Position numbers and translations under genes: made by a program. Below are positions 46,456 to 57,431 of a stretch of DNA of 64,000 nt, one piece after another (within the stretch, counting starts at the first letter, position 1; every line of letters begins with the position of its first letter). Source of the DNA: Deroplatys truncata (Eukaryota; Arthropoda; Insecta; Mantodea; Mantidae); contig CM060990.1 of assembly GCA_030765065.1 (NCBI GenBank), positions 670,932,118 through 670,996,117 of the forward strand, given 5' to 3'. Under the pieces are notes generated by a model that saw only the letters and a list, made by a program, of their open reading frames with translations, had not been told where the DNA came from and made no database searches.

Positions 46456-46735
46456 TGTTTTTTAATTTTGTTACCCGCGATTTCCCTGCCTATATAGTCC
46501 AGTGACAGTTAAACCTTATTTCCTTCCTCCCTGGCTTTAATGCCTAATCCAATGCCAGTGGTGTATCTAGTAAAAACGGATGCTAAACTGTTCTAAATCT
46601 TTTTAAAATCACACAAAACCATTTTAGATGCTTCTTTGAATTCAGGGGCCTCAAAACATGTATTTCCGATGAAATCTCTATATTGAATACAATAGGCACT
46701 TCATCTACCTACAAAGTACGTGGCAGAGAAAGTAG

Positions 46736-47109
46736 TAATGGCAGTTAAAATATACAGATTAAATTTCAGCCAAATATATCCCGGTTTAATTTCAATATAG
46801 ACTACGAATAACTTGTGGTATTTTGTTTTTAAAATCAGTTGTTATATAACATAAAATACAACATAATTTGTCCTATGTAACATAGTTTTTTTTAATTACT
46901 TCATAGATCTTGGATAATGATGTTATTACACAAATTTTCAATTAAAACACACGTTTTCCTTCACTGCATCTTTACAGGGTTTTCGTAGTTACTGATAACA
47001 GAGTAGAATGAAGTGCGAGTGGCGGGTCAGGAAAGATGTCGCTCAAGCTACACTTAAGTTCAGCTTAGGTGCTCAACTGGTCTCTGGTTCGAAGATCGCC
47101 GAATGCTCT
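46736..47109. other. No gene seen
   Basis: AT-rich, nothing recognisable. Confidence 0.5.
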
Positions 47110-47990
47110 CTCTTGCTAGAAGATGCTGTAAATTGAGCCTGTTCCTATAGATTTTATTTCAAGAGTGGGCAAAGGCAATAATACGGGTTGCGCAATCCTT
47201 GGCAGCACCGGTTTCGCGGCGTGCGGCCGATCGGCGAGGCTGGTTGATGTGTCAGCGGTGCGCGATAGGAAGTCCTCAGTAAATACAGTACGGTTTGTTG
47301 TGTAAGTTATTTCTAACACACATAAACACTTAAAAAGAAAAGCAAATTACTCACACATATCAAGCAAGGAGAGTTCGAACTGACTTCCCTCGTTGTTCAA
47401 GCATTTCTGGTACCTGCTTAGGAAATTCCCCATTACACTCTGCAGTTTCCTCTGAGAAATAGCAGCAGTTTCTTGACGAATGTTGCTTTTAAGTGCATCT
47501 TAAGTGTGAGGATTTATTTTGTAAGCTTTTGTGCCCTCCCCAGAGATAAAGGTCGCAGAGATTTAAATCAGGGGAACGAGGGCGCATTTAAAGAGAAAGT
47601 TCACAAAATAAATCCACACGCTTTAGATGAACTTAAAAATAATATTTGTCAAGAAATTGCTGTCATTTCTCAGAAACTGCAGAGTATAACGACCAATTTC
47701 CTAAGCAGGTACCAGAAATGTTTGAACAACGAAGAGAGACAGTTCCAACATCTCCTTTCGGATATACGTGAATAATTTACTTTTCTTTTTAAATGGTAGT
47801 GTTATGTGTGTTAGACATAACTTACACGACAAACCGTACTATATTTACTGAGGACATTCTCTCACCTGTACCGTGGACACAACAACCAGCCTCTACGGCC
47901 GGCAGCACGCCGCGAAACGGTCCACCAATGATTGCTCACCCCATATATCTACGTATTCGATTATTAGCTGGACTTTATTCCAGATATACA
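47110..47990. mobile_element. Palindromic element with Tc1/mariner-type transposase C-termini in both arms
   Basis: The arms, about 47180-47560 and 47590-47955, are inverted copies of each other and share outer stretches such as TTTCGCGGCGTGC / GCACGCCGCGAAA. The right arm on plus encodes KINPHALDELKNNI, SQKLQ and SRYQKCLNNEERQFQHLL before a stop (47473-47775). The left arm on minus encodes SPDLNLCDLYLWGG, a frameshift, then SRYQKCLNNEG. This is the C-terminal end of a DDE transposase. The outermost ends and target duplication are not clear. Confidence 0.72.
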
Positions 47991-48080
47991 AAGTAAAATC
48001 GGCTAGCAGAGTTATTTCCCTTATTTATATGTTCACGTTTTTTCTATATTCTTAACTCTGTATTCCGATAGCCGTTTTTT

Positions 48081-48971
48081 ACTTTCTCTACTACGTACAG
48101 TAAGTAGGGGAAGTATTGTATTCCACCCAAAAATTCGATACCGGGATTTCAACGGAAATATATGTTTTGAGAACCCCTGAATCCAAAAAAAGCATTTTTG
48201 GAAACATGTCCGTGTGTGTCTGTGAACGGCATAATTCAGAAACGAACAGTCGGATAAACACCAAACTTGGTATTTAGGTTCAGTATGTTCCAGAGATGCG
48301 ACACGAAGGTTTTCAAGAAAATCCCCCCATCCAAGATTACCCTTTACATGCAACATTTTTCGAAAATTTTAATTTTCTCAAAAATGGCTCTAACGATTTT
48401 GATTAAAATATCATATGTTTAAGATATTTTTATGACAAATAAAATGTACATCTTGAATTTCCTGGGAATATCTCCAAAAGTATTCCTCATTGTGAACGAC
48501 TTTTCCATAACTGGTAAACCATAAGAGATGGACAAAATTTTACTACACAAAAAAAGTAGATCGCGTTAAAATACACAATTTATGTCATATTTTTTTTTGT
48601 TTTTTTGTTGAGTGAACCATTTTCGAGATATTGCTTGTTATTCCCTTAAATTTTTCAATACTTATTTTCTCAAATGGGAATTCGTTTTTCATTTTTTTTG
48701 TCTTGGATATGCAAAGAGTATTAATTTGTGGCAAATAGAATGGTGCTGCACATAGCAACCAGCTATTAAGAGTAATGTCTATGCTTAAAGGCTACTGTCT
48801 TTCTATATTGCCCTTGTAAATATATATTCCCCTTACATCTACAAGAAAATTAGTAATAAGGTAAGAGTCTGCAAAGGTTTATCTCGATTAACATGAAGTA
48901 GATGGAGAATAAGCGTTTGTAAAAATAGTTTGTACAAGAGTAGAGAAAGTCATGTGAGTGTAACACATGAG
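48081..48971 (+). repeat. Family D copy (D13), full length
   Basis: Begins ACTTTCTCTACTACGTACAG after TTTTTT and ends GTAACACATGAG before ATTTTT. 891 bp. The best-preserved copy of its subtype. Confidence 0.87.
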
Positions 48972-48984
48972 ATTTTTGTAAGAA

Positions 48985-49310
48985 GTGATCAAAGCGAAGA
49001 TGCTGAAAGAACTTCTGTGCCTGGCGACGGATAAACTCCTCAATGGTAAGAATGCCAAGCTCATGGTATAACTATACGTTCTGGACAAACCAAAGAGCAC
49101 CGTTGAAGTTTTGTTTTGCTGAGGTTGCATCGTCCCACACAGGGCAAGCGTGCGTCACTGGAGGACATAGGAAAGAGATATAAAGAATAAAAACGGCGTC
49201 GCTGTGTAGAGAAGAGCTTTGAGGCTGTGCATAGCCAGGCGGTGTCGGACAGATGACTAGATGCTTTCTCACTGGATAGTTCTTCTCGGCCCTGCTAGAT
49301 GGTAGCACTC
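48985..49310 (-). pseudogene. Jockey-like LINE ORF2 C-terminal remnant
   Basis: The frame at 49072-49308 carries THACPVWDDATSAKQNF, the segment that follows the RT core in Jockey-type ORF2. A shifted frame ends with IEEFIRRQAQKFFQHL near 48995-49045. It is 5'-truncated, frameshifted and not functional. Confidence 0.78.
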
Positions 49311-49738
49311 TTTGAGGTGCCCACGCTTGGGATCGTTAGGCACCCTGCGCATCTCTGTCAACCGGCTGCATGCTGTCTCTACCTCCTGTGGTTTCTTCAC
49401 TTCATCCGTTCCTCCTGAGCCGCAAAAGATCTGCCTGGTCGAAGTGAGCGAGGTGCCACCCTCCGTTACCTTCTCACTGTCTTAGTCATTTTGCAGTTAT
49501 TCTTAGAGACTGGGGAAAAAAAATAAAAAAACCATGTTACCTTAAGCCCTTTAAAGACTATTCTTCCTCTCATTTTCACCCATTATATTTAAACCGAGAC
49601 CCATATTTGTGAATTTACACTGTAGGAAACCAGCAATACTTATAGGCTACCTTAAACATGCTACCCTTAATACTGTTTTCAACTCCTTAGGTGCAAACTG
49701 CAAAGCTTTGAACACTTGGATATGTTCTCAACGAAATC
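49311..49738. other. No gene; satellite-like stretch near 49560-49720
   Basis: The stretch TTTGTGAATTTACACTGTAG...CTACCTTAAACATGCTACCC resembles sequence at 63.9 kb. The rest is unassigned. Confidence 0.35.
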
Positions 49739-49752
49739 TATATACTACTCAC

Positions 49753-50121
49753 ATTCATTCATTCATTAAATGTTTACCCTCCTCTTATGTAGAGGAGGGT
49801 AAACTTACAAGCGGGTGCCTGGGGTCAGAGGCCCGTCAAGGAGCAGATACTCGTGGATCAGACAGAGCATCCAGGATGGGTGATCAGCCCGATGCCTGGT
49901 ATCCTAGTATGGGATGAAGGAAGTAGATGAAACGAAATGTTTGTGAAATGGATGAAAGGAAAGGTGATGATGAAGCAGTTGGTGGAATGAATGGCGGGGG
50001 AAACCGGAGAACCCGGAGAAAACCGCCGCTTCGTCCACCACAAATCCCACATGCAGGTCCCTGGGATTGAACCCGGGCCGCCTCGGTGGTCTATCCACTC
50101 GGCCACGGCGCCGCATATATA
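49753..50121 (-). mobile_element. SINE-B copy 3
   Basis: On plus it starts with ATTCATTCATTCATT (tail complement) and ends at CGGCCACGGCGCCGC (head). Flanked by TATATACTACTCAC at 49739-49752 and 50122-50135, a perfect 14-bp target duplication. Confidence 0.93.
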
Positions 50122-50339
50122 TATATACTACTCACGACTTTAAAAACTAGTCCTAACCTAGTTTTAAAGCCTTCACTTACAGATTTCATTCGGGTAAAAC
50201 CGTTACGAATAGCAAACTTGCTCTGTGAAATCATTACTTCATCTCAGCGTCTTAGTGTAGACATATTTTTGAACAATAAACATTAGATATATTTGGAACA
50301 TAAATAAGCAAATAATTTCAGTGTTTTTCTGTTAGTTTT

Positions 50340-51560
50340 TTCTTTCTCCACTGCTTATTTTAGTAAGCAGAAGAAGAATTGCATTTTCCATCTAAAAAGC
50401 TCGATATCCAGATTTCACCTAAAATACTTGCACTGAGGCCCTCTGAATCACAAAAGAAAGCATTTTTAGAAAACTCTGGGTGCGCGCGTCAATTGATGAC
50501 ATAACTCAAAACAGAAAATAGGATAAATACTAGACTTAGTATTTAAGTTTAGTTTCTTCCAAAGATGAGTCACGTCGTCCTCCGTGCTGTATTGGTAACC
50601 ATGCTAGCCTCTAGTTCCCGAGGCCGCGGGTTCAAGCCCGGCGGAGGGCGATGGAGTTTTTTTTTCGAGCGTAAAAATCCTTAGCATGGCTTCCTTCGGA
50701 AGGGAAGTAAAACCGGTGGTCCCGTGTCGTACATTTACGGCACATAAAAGAACCTCAAGCCTAATTAAGGGGCCTGAGTAAAATTGCCGGTCTTTCACGC
50801 CCAATATAGAATAGGATTCTAAGGACAACAGCAGTTAAAGAGCGTCCATAAGTAAAACTCAATTTAATTTGAGATGTGACACGAAGATTTTCAAGAAAAT
50901 CCCCACATGTCAAATTACCCCTTATTCGGAAAAGGTTTCGATGTTTTTGATTTACTCCAAAATAGCTCTAAAGATTTTGATTAAAGTACGATATATTTAA
51001 GATATTTATATGATAAATAAACTGCGTATATTGAATTCTGTGGGAATAGCGTGTGAATTCCTCTTCATTTAGAAGGAATTTTGTATAACGGGCAATCCAT
51101 AACAGATGAACAAAACCTTACAAGACAAAAAATGTAGATATCCATAAAAAAAACTACCTCAAATAACGTTTTTTGTGGCATTTGCCCTTTCGGAGATATT
51201 CGTTAATGTTGGTTTGAACTTTTAAACAGATGCAAAAATGTACTGGACAAAAACCGTAAAACTCTTTAAAACACAGAATTTATTTCCAAGAACTTTTTTG
51301 TGGCATCAGCCTTTCCAAGGATATTCATTATTATTGATTGGAATTTTTCAATACCTTGTACCTTTTTTTTTTCTTCAGTGTCTGGCGATATCATGGAAAG
51401 GGTATGGAATTGTTAGGCCAGCATATCACCACTCGCTTTTAAACAAATGGTTATCGATCCGTTTCTTCTATTGCCCTTTTGTGTAAAAAAGGATTTCTGC
51501 AAAGTTTTGTCTTAATTATGATGAAGTAACAGAAAAATAACCTTTCCTAAAGAGTTTGTA
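50340..51560 (+). repeat. Family D copy (D14), long subtype, split by SINE-A
   Basis: Starts TTCTTTCTCCACTGCTTATT. Family blocks run through to ATGATGAAGTAACAGAAAAA. SINE-A interrupts at AAAGATG/GTGACACGAAG. A region near 51180-51350 is partly duplicated. Confidence 0.78.
50576..50864 (+). mobile_element. SINE-A copy 8, full length
   Basis: Head CCTCCGTGCTGTATTGGTAA, B box GGGTTCAAGCCC, complete body. Similar sequences AGATGAGTCACG and AGATGTGACACG flank it, a probable worn target duplication. Confidence 0.88.
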
Positions 51561-52986
51561 GAAGTAGTATCAAAATAAATGAACTTTTTTAGAACTTCTT
51601 CACATACTGAAAGCATTGTCGCTTTTATGGTAAAATTACTCAAAAAATAGTTAATTTGTGTGATTACGAGAGAGCTGAGTATTGTATACATCGAAGGACC
51701 TTCTGTGTAGTACAACTCAACTGTTGGAATCACTAAACAGGTGTTTATCATGCAGGCGAGCTGTGCATGTTTGTTGAGAATACCAAGAGGACGACCTTGT
51801 TCCTGATGTTGATTTAACCTGCGTCCCACTCATCCCATCTTCCGTGTCCAGCACGCAATGATCCTCTCCACAAGGGCGAAAGCACTCTTCTGAGCATTAC
51901 CCTATCTCAAAACAAGCATATACGTAACATATACACATATTAGCAACACATTTGAATGATGAAGTGTACGCATAGTTAATAATATACAACATGAACATTT
52001 CAACCTGCCATTACAGCAAGTAGATTACAGCTTTGAAACATGAGATGGAGAATAACGACATATAAAAAATAAAACACGGAAGAGAAATACAGGGGATGAG
52101 AAGAGAGAGTCGGATGGGTAGCAGGGGGGTTAAAAAAAAAGGTATTATGGTGTGTTCATTCTCTGGGCCAGCTCATCGGTTGCCTACTGTAATCCTGGCG
52201 ACATCTCTGACGACCCCAATGAATAATTCCACTAGACTTACAGCAGTTCGCTTGCTCGCTCGTACTGCGACAGCATACATACACACGCGCGCACGTTAAA
52301 AAAAGGTAGCAGGTTAAAGGGAGGCGTGATCGGCCAGCGGGCGAGTACTGGGATGATTGTCGGTTAATCCGCGGGAGATCAGAGAGGTGTGGCCCTCCCG
52401 CTCAAGTAGTGCTGTGCAGGAAGGTAGCTATATTAAAATAACAATCCACTCCGACATCAAACGCTACCAGAAATCCTTAATGACAAGTACATTCGCTGCT
52501 TGACGCAAAGCTTTTCACAGCTCGATGCGCGCTTTTTTCTCATCTTCATCCCTACCTGGGGCACTCCGGTTACAACGCCATGTTGCTCATCAATAAGGAG
52601 AGACTGCAATTAGCAGGCTGATTATATCTTCAGGGTTTCAAACTTCGTCGGTTTTTAACTTTATACCTCCCTTACGGTGTCTGATTACGTATTTTTTCTC
52701 CAATATAAGGAAAACGTTAAAATTTCCACAAATTTACACCAATCTAGACCAAATTTTTACTGCAGGTTTATCTTATATGCTTCCCACAGTTGTTTATGTC
52801 AGTTTCATTTGATCTTTTGTAAATGTACATTTTTAAATATAAAGAAAAGTATTTTTTCTTTAAGCGAGAGCCCCAAGTTTTAAGATTCATTTTTTTAATC
52901 TAAAAATAAGCATTAGCGCAACTGAGAATAGCAAAAAGTATTATTATATGGTGGATCATTTATCTTCAAACTGTTAGCTTTAAAAT
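51561..52986. other. No gene recognised
   Basis: Includes a GC-richer patch at 52080-52560 with a poly-A-like run and ACACGCGCGCACG. No motif or terminal repeat identified. Confidence 0.4.
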
Positions 52987-52988
52987 TA

Positions 52989-53688
52989 CGAGGGCCGTTC
53001 AATAAGTAAGTTTCCCTATTTTATAAAAAACACTACACACAATTGATCATGTTGAATTAATTTTATTTATATTGTACAATCCTTCCCTTAGTTTTTTACA
53101 CAGTCAACATGTTTTCCAACCATTTTTGGGGACGTTACACAAGTTTTTCCAAACCAGTGTTGTACCAGGTTGGGTCCTGTGCTCGCAACCAGCTGGTCAC
53201 TGATTTGACTTCATCATCGGTGTTAAAAGTGCTTATCTTTGAGTTGGAGGAACATGTGAAATTCACTTGGGGCAAGCTCCGGTGAATACGGAGGATACGA
53301 GAAAACTTCCAAGTTGAATCTTGACCCAGGTGGAGCTCAGAAGATTCAACTGAGAAGTTTTCTCGTATTCTCCATATTCACCTGATCTTTTCCCAAGCGA
53401 TTTTCACATTTTCTCCTGACTCAAAGGTCACCTTGGAGGTAAGCACTCTAACACCGTGACGAAGATGAGTCAGAAGTGAACAGCTGGATACGAGCACAGA
53501 ACCCGACCTGGTACAATACTGGCTTAGAAAAACTTGTATCACGTCCCCAAAAATGCTTGGAAAAATATGTTGACTGTGTAGAAAAGTAACGGAAGCATTG
53601 TACAATATAAATAAAATTAATTCAACATGATCTATTGTGTGTAATGTTTTTTATAAAATAGGGAAACTTACTTATTGGACGACCCTCG
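52989..53688. mobile_element. Palindromic mariner-derived element, copy 2
   Basis: 700 bp, TA at 52987-52988 and 53689-53690. CGAGGGCCGTTCAATAAGTA at the left is mirrored at the right end, and the arms match across nearly 330 bp with a short centre near 53340. The right arm on plus encodes HSPYSPDLFPSDFHIF, a stop, then DEDESEVNSWIRAQNPTWYN and TGLEKLVSRPQKCLEKYVDC before VEK and a stop. The left arm encodes the same region on minus. This is the mariner C-terminal third, with the third catalytic D in PSD. Confidence 0.88.
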
Positions 53689-53865
53689 TATATATTACAC
53701 TTATGGTAAATAGTTCCATCATTTAGCTTAAATAAAACAGTTATTTTTAGAGTAAGTTATGAAGACGTGAAAAAAATGTTTAAAATTTAATGCTGAATAA
53801 CATTTTCCCTAAACAGATATAACATAGGTACTCAGTGTGAGAGAGACATTTTCCTCCTTTCTGTG

Positions 53866-54110
53866 AGTTGGTATTGAAGGCATAGGTAGCCGAGGTCGCA
53901 AGGGAGGGACTCGTGGCCCGCTGCTCAAATCGCATTAGGACCACCATCCCCCCTGAATGATATTTTCTCCAGGTGTTCTTCAGTCCCCCATATCTGGCAA
54001 ATGTCAGCTTCGGCTTCAAACTTTTCCTTCCCTAATTATTATTTCATTTCATGTATCATAAGTGTCCATGGTCTGTGACCTATGTAGTGAGAACGGGTTT
54101 AAACAGTACT
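53866..54110 (+). mobile_element. SINE-C copy 5
   Basis: Head GGTAGCCGAGGTCGCAAGGG, CGCTGCTCAAATCGCATTAG in B-box position, body CTTTTCCTTCCCTAATTATT, and tail GTAGTGAGAACGGGTTTAAA. Confidence 0.75.
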
Positions 54111-54381
54111 AAAAATACAAAAGCCACGTTGGTACTGTAAATATTTGCTTAGAGCTAAATATATAGATGTGTTTTGCATAAAATTTATGCTGAGTTGTAC
54201 TATATAGGTATAGTGTATTATTTACTTTATATGTAACTGTCAAGAAACTAAAAGTAACTGGGTATTTAAATTACAAGGGAAGTATGAAACCCTACATGCC
54301 GATACCTGCCTTGAAATTCTGGCGTCCGAAACGATTTTCAATAAAAAAACCTGCATACAAAATTATAGTTGCCAGTTCTTC

Positions 54382-54586
54382 TAGGGATGGGAATCGAGAC
54401 GTGTGAAGTCGGGCTCGCTATTGGTGAGGGATGGGACCCGAGACGCGTGAATTCGGGACGGCAGTTAAAACCGGTTCGCTATTTGCTGGAAAAGGCACGC
54501 GCTACAGCTCGCGACCCAGTAATATTCCGGCGCCCCTCTCTTGTGGCGCAAAAGTAGCATAACTACTGTCTCTATCCCCATTCCTA
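54382..54586. mobile_element. Small hAT-like MITE
   Basis: TAGGGATGGGAATCGAGAC (54382) is mirrored by GTCTCTATCCCCATTCCTA (to 54586) with a few mismatches. The flanks AGTTCTTC and ACTTCTTG agree at 6 of 8 positions. The interior is GC-rich and contains a second GGGATGGGACCCGAGACG copy. Confidence 0.55.
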
Positions 54587-54589
54587 GAC

Positions 54590-55189
54590 TTCTTGTGTAA
54601 GGGTTAGAAATACAGCAACACATCAGCCATGTATGCTATAGGAAAGCAACAGATAGTTGCCTGAAGTGGACGGCCCTGGTAAGCGAGAGAGGGATGTGAT
54701 TCATGCGATATGACAGCTACTTGGGGGATCCATGGACGTTCATCGGCATCGCACATTATCCTGCCGTTGCAGTATTTGGCATCAATGGCTAGACCTTGCG
54801 GTTGAAACTGGCACCTAACTTTTCGGTTATGGCCTTCGTATACCAAATGCCTTTTCTGAATGGAATTTCAACGTAGGTTTTGGTATGAAGGGTTTGATAC
54901 TTCCCTTTTAAGAGCAATAAAACTTTGAATATAAATTACATATTATATGATTTTGCAACTTTTAACCCAATACCATTATCGTAAATTAATTACAATAGAT
55001 ACTTCTAACGGTATTCTTTTATAAATTGTACGTTAAAATATAACAAAAATGCCTAAAAAATATTTCATAGTTTCAACTGAACATAATAAAATATCATTAT
55101 TATACCTTCATGAAAACGAGGATAAAATTTCGGTAAACTGTGACCAATAGTTATTAAGAAAATGGAACATAAGATTCTAATTTTAATGT
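54590..55189. other. No gene seen
   Basis: An 80-residue minus-strand frame at 54604-54846 has no known motif. Confidence 0.45.
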
Positions 55190-56170
55190 TTTTATGATAC
55201 GGAATTCTCGGTCCCCTTAAAGCACGTAGGCCTTAGGTCGACCGACAGAGATGCATAAAGGTACGTAACGGCTCCAAACTTTATGACCCGATGAGAAGGC
55301 TTCCCTCTGGCGGAACCGGGGAAAACTCGACCCAACGCGGATCTTTTGTGCCAATCCCTCCCACCACCAGGAGGAACGGATGAGGTGAAGGAACCGCCGG
55401 AGGCTATAGGCCGGCCGGCAGAGATGAACGTAACGCTTCCAAATTTCATGACGCGGTCACACTTGTGGACTGCTCTGAGAAGGCTTCCCTCTGGTAGAAT
55501 TGGGGATAACTCGACCCACCTGAGGCGGCTCAGAGAAGGCTGCCATATGGCAGGGTCGAGGAGAACTCTCCAACGAGGAAATATCTGTGGCATCTGTCCA
55601 ACATCGACCACATTGCAGATTCCCTAACACTCCTGACACATAAAAGAGGAAACGAAATAATAGGGAATCGGAGATCTGTAAACATGGGACTGGGACCGGC
55701 CACTCAGTCCATACCCTCGCAACACGGGAGTCAAGCTCGCGGGCTCTTCCATTAGGGACAGTGCCTATTTTATATACCGCCCCCCGTGCATGGCCAAGAT
55801 TGGGTAAGGATACCATCCTCCCCTCAACCCTGCCACACAGGGACGGAGAGACGGGGGAGACTACCGAATAAACTCGGTAGGGCCGACAGTATATCTAGGT
55901 ACCGTCTACCAACTCTCTGGCATGGTTGGTGCCGGAGAACATCGAGGCATCTCACAACCCCGCCTGGGCGGATAAACCAGCCAGGCGTACCCAATCTCCC
56001 ATGGGTATCGGGATCCACTGCCCCGCCGAGCCCAACCCAATCCGAACAGCTCCCTGTCGGGAGGGGTTCGAATGTTCGGCCCGGTGTACATCTAGTAACG
56101 CCAGAAGTACCACGAGTGCTCCGGGTGCGCATCGCCCGCACTACGACAGCTGAAGGGCTCCAAACCCCCC
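55190..56170. repeat. GC-rich repeat block with internal tandem copies
   Basis: A GC-rich kilobase in AT-rich surroundings. GAGAAGGCTTCCCTCTGG occurs at about 55291 and 55478, each preceded by a related GGCAGAGATG...AACGTAACG-type stretch. A diverged third copy, GAGAAGGCTGCCATATGG, is near 55533. Several overlapping open frames on both strands are a product of composition. It may be the 5' part of the element whose tail is the SINE-G unit at 56.2 kb. Confidence 0.5.
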
Positions 56171-56189
56171 TTACGGGGAGGAAATCGGA

Positions 56190-56345
56190 GAAATGAAATT
56201 CGTGGTAGAAGAAAAATCACCCTAGCTTTCGCCTTGCCAACCAGGGAAAACCACGAAAAACCCGTGGTCATAGTAGCCGGCCACAAGAATCGAACACAGA
56301 ACCTCCCGAATGCGAACCTCGCACGTCACCGTGGAACCATCTTGC
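56190..56345 (-). mobile_element. SINE-G copy 1 (tRNA-like head)
   Basis: Minus strand: a head with GGTTCTGTGTTCGATTCTTG (B box), then GGTTTTTCGTGGTTTTCCC and a GATTTTTCTTCTACCACG body. It shares this order with 63.2-63.4 kb. Confidence 0.6.
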
Positions 56346-56413
56346 TCAATTAGGAATTACAAAATGTATGTTGTTTGTTATTATGTGTAAACTACATCAT
56401 TGTGATCAAAATT

Positions 56414-57359
56414 TGAAAAGTTAGATATTCTTTTGAAGTTTATTTATTTATTTCTCTCCACGTAAGGGAACCAACTTGAAGATATTTTGCCTTTACGTTG
56501 TTTTTGTTGAAGGAGTTTTACACCACGCTTTGGGCGTCAATTTGAAGAAGATTGTTTGTTACGTAATATGCTACTACGCTTCAAGTTTAAAAAATATTAA
56601 TTAAATTTGTTATTAAACTGCTTCTATAGATATTATTTATGTTTATGTTTGCCTCGGCTGCTTCAGTATTGTTTTAGAGTCACGTATCTCTTAGACAGGG
56701 CGTGGTACGACAAGAATGTAGGCTTACACAGATTTTAAGTTTAAATTCACTTCTTTTTAGTAATCCTTGACACAAATTAAATAGCATTACACTGATATTA
56801 AGAACTGTGATATTCTTTTAATTTAATACTTGTACTTTGTTAACACGTATACATACTTTTCGTTTCACACGAATATGTAATATTTCTCTAGAGAACACAT
56901 CTTGCATCCGGTCACTACCAAGGTCTGCAAGCAACTGAAAGATTTCAACCGTTCAAACCCGTAAACTTTTGTATTTCAAGTCTCTGATTGGCTAATCTTA
57001 GTCCAATAGAATATCTGCATTTAATTAAAGCTTTTTCTAGCTATTGATTGACTATTTTTACATTATCGTTGCTCTAATCATGACTAGTAGCATTTAAACT
57101 CTCAAACTCATTATTGCTTCAAGGTTACCTCATTGTTAGCAACTTTAAACTTATTATTCTCACAGCTTTACATTATTAAATTACGTAATGCATTCACATA
57201 ACATTATTAAACATGTTTAAATTATATAAGCATATGCAATGACTGTTACATACATTTTTAAAATGTATGACATACATATTGCTTCAAGGCGGGCTGTTAT
57301 TGAATTTACATATTATATAATTTAATTAAAATTATTCATGTGTTAAAAATACTTACTCA
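56414..57359 (-). mobile_element. LTR-E copy 4 (solo LTR) with two PBS-like units
   Basis: Flanked by AATT at 56410-56413 and 57360-57363. On minus it starts TGAGTAAGTATTTTTAACAC and ends AACTTTTCA. PBS-like units lie at 56523-56550 (CTTCAAATTGACGCCCAAAG on minus) and 56458-56481 (CTTCAAGTTGGTTCCC). Confidence 0.83.
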
Positions 57360-57431
57360 AATTTGAATTGGAACCCCTGCTGAGGTTCTGGGTGGATATG
57401 CCGTTGTTTACACAGTTTGGTTTAGAGTTAG

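Larger units (their letters stand above)
45225..46733 (-). repeat. Family D copy (D12), split by two SINEs
   Basis: Family D on the minus strand up to GTTCACGCACACACC (45840), then SINE-C and SINE-A, then the family end from about 46610 to GGCAGAGAAAGT (46733). Confidence 0.78.

Noticed and set aside
48081-48971. Family D as a Helitron
   Set aside because: The ends are not 5' TC and 3' CTRR with a hairpin, and insertions show short A/T duplications instead of a bare AT target.
55346-56196. Protein-coding gene in the GC-rich block
   Set aside because: Open frames occur on both strands with similar length, overlap each other and lack motifs. This is explained by high GC.
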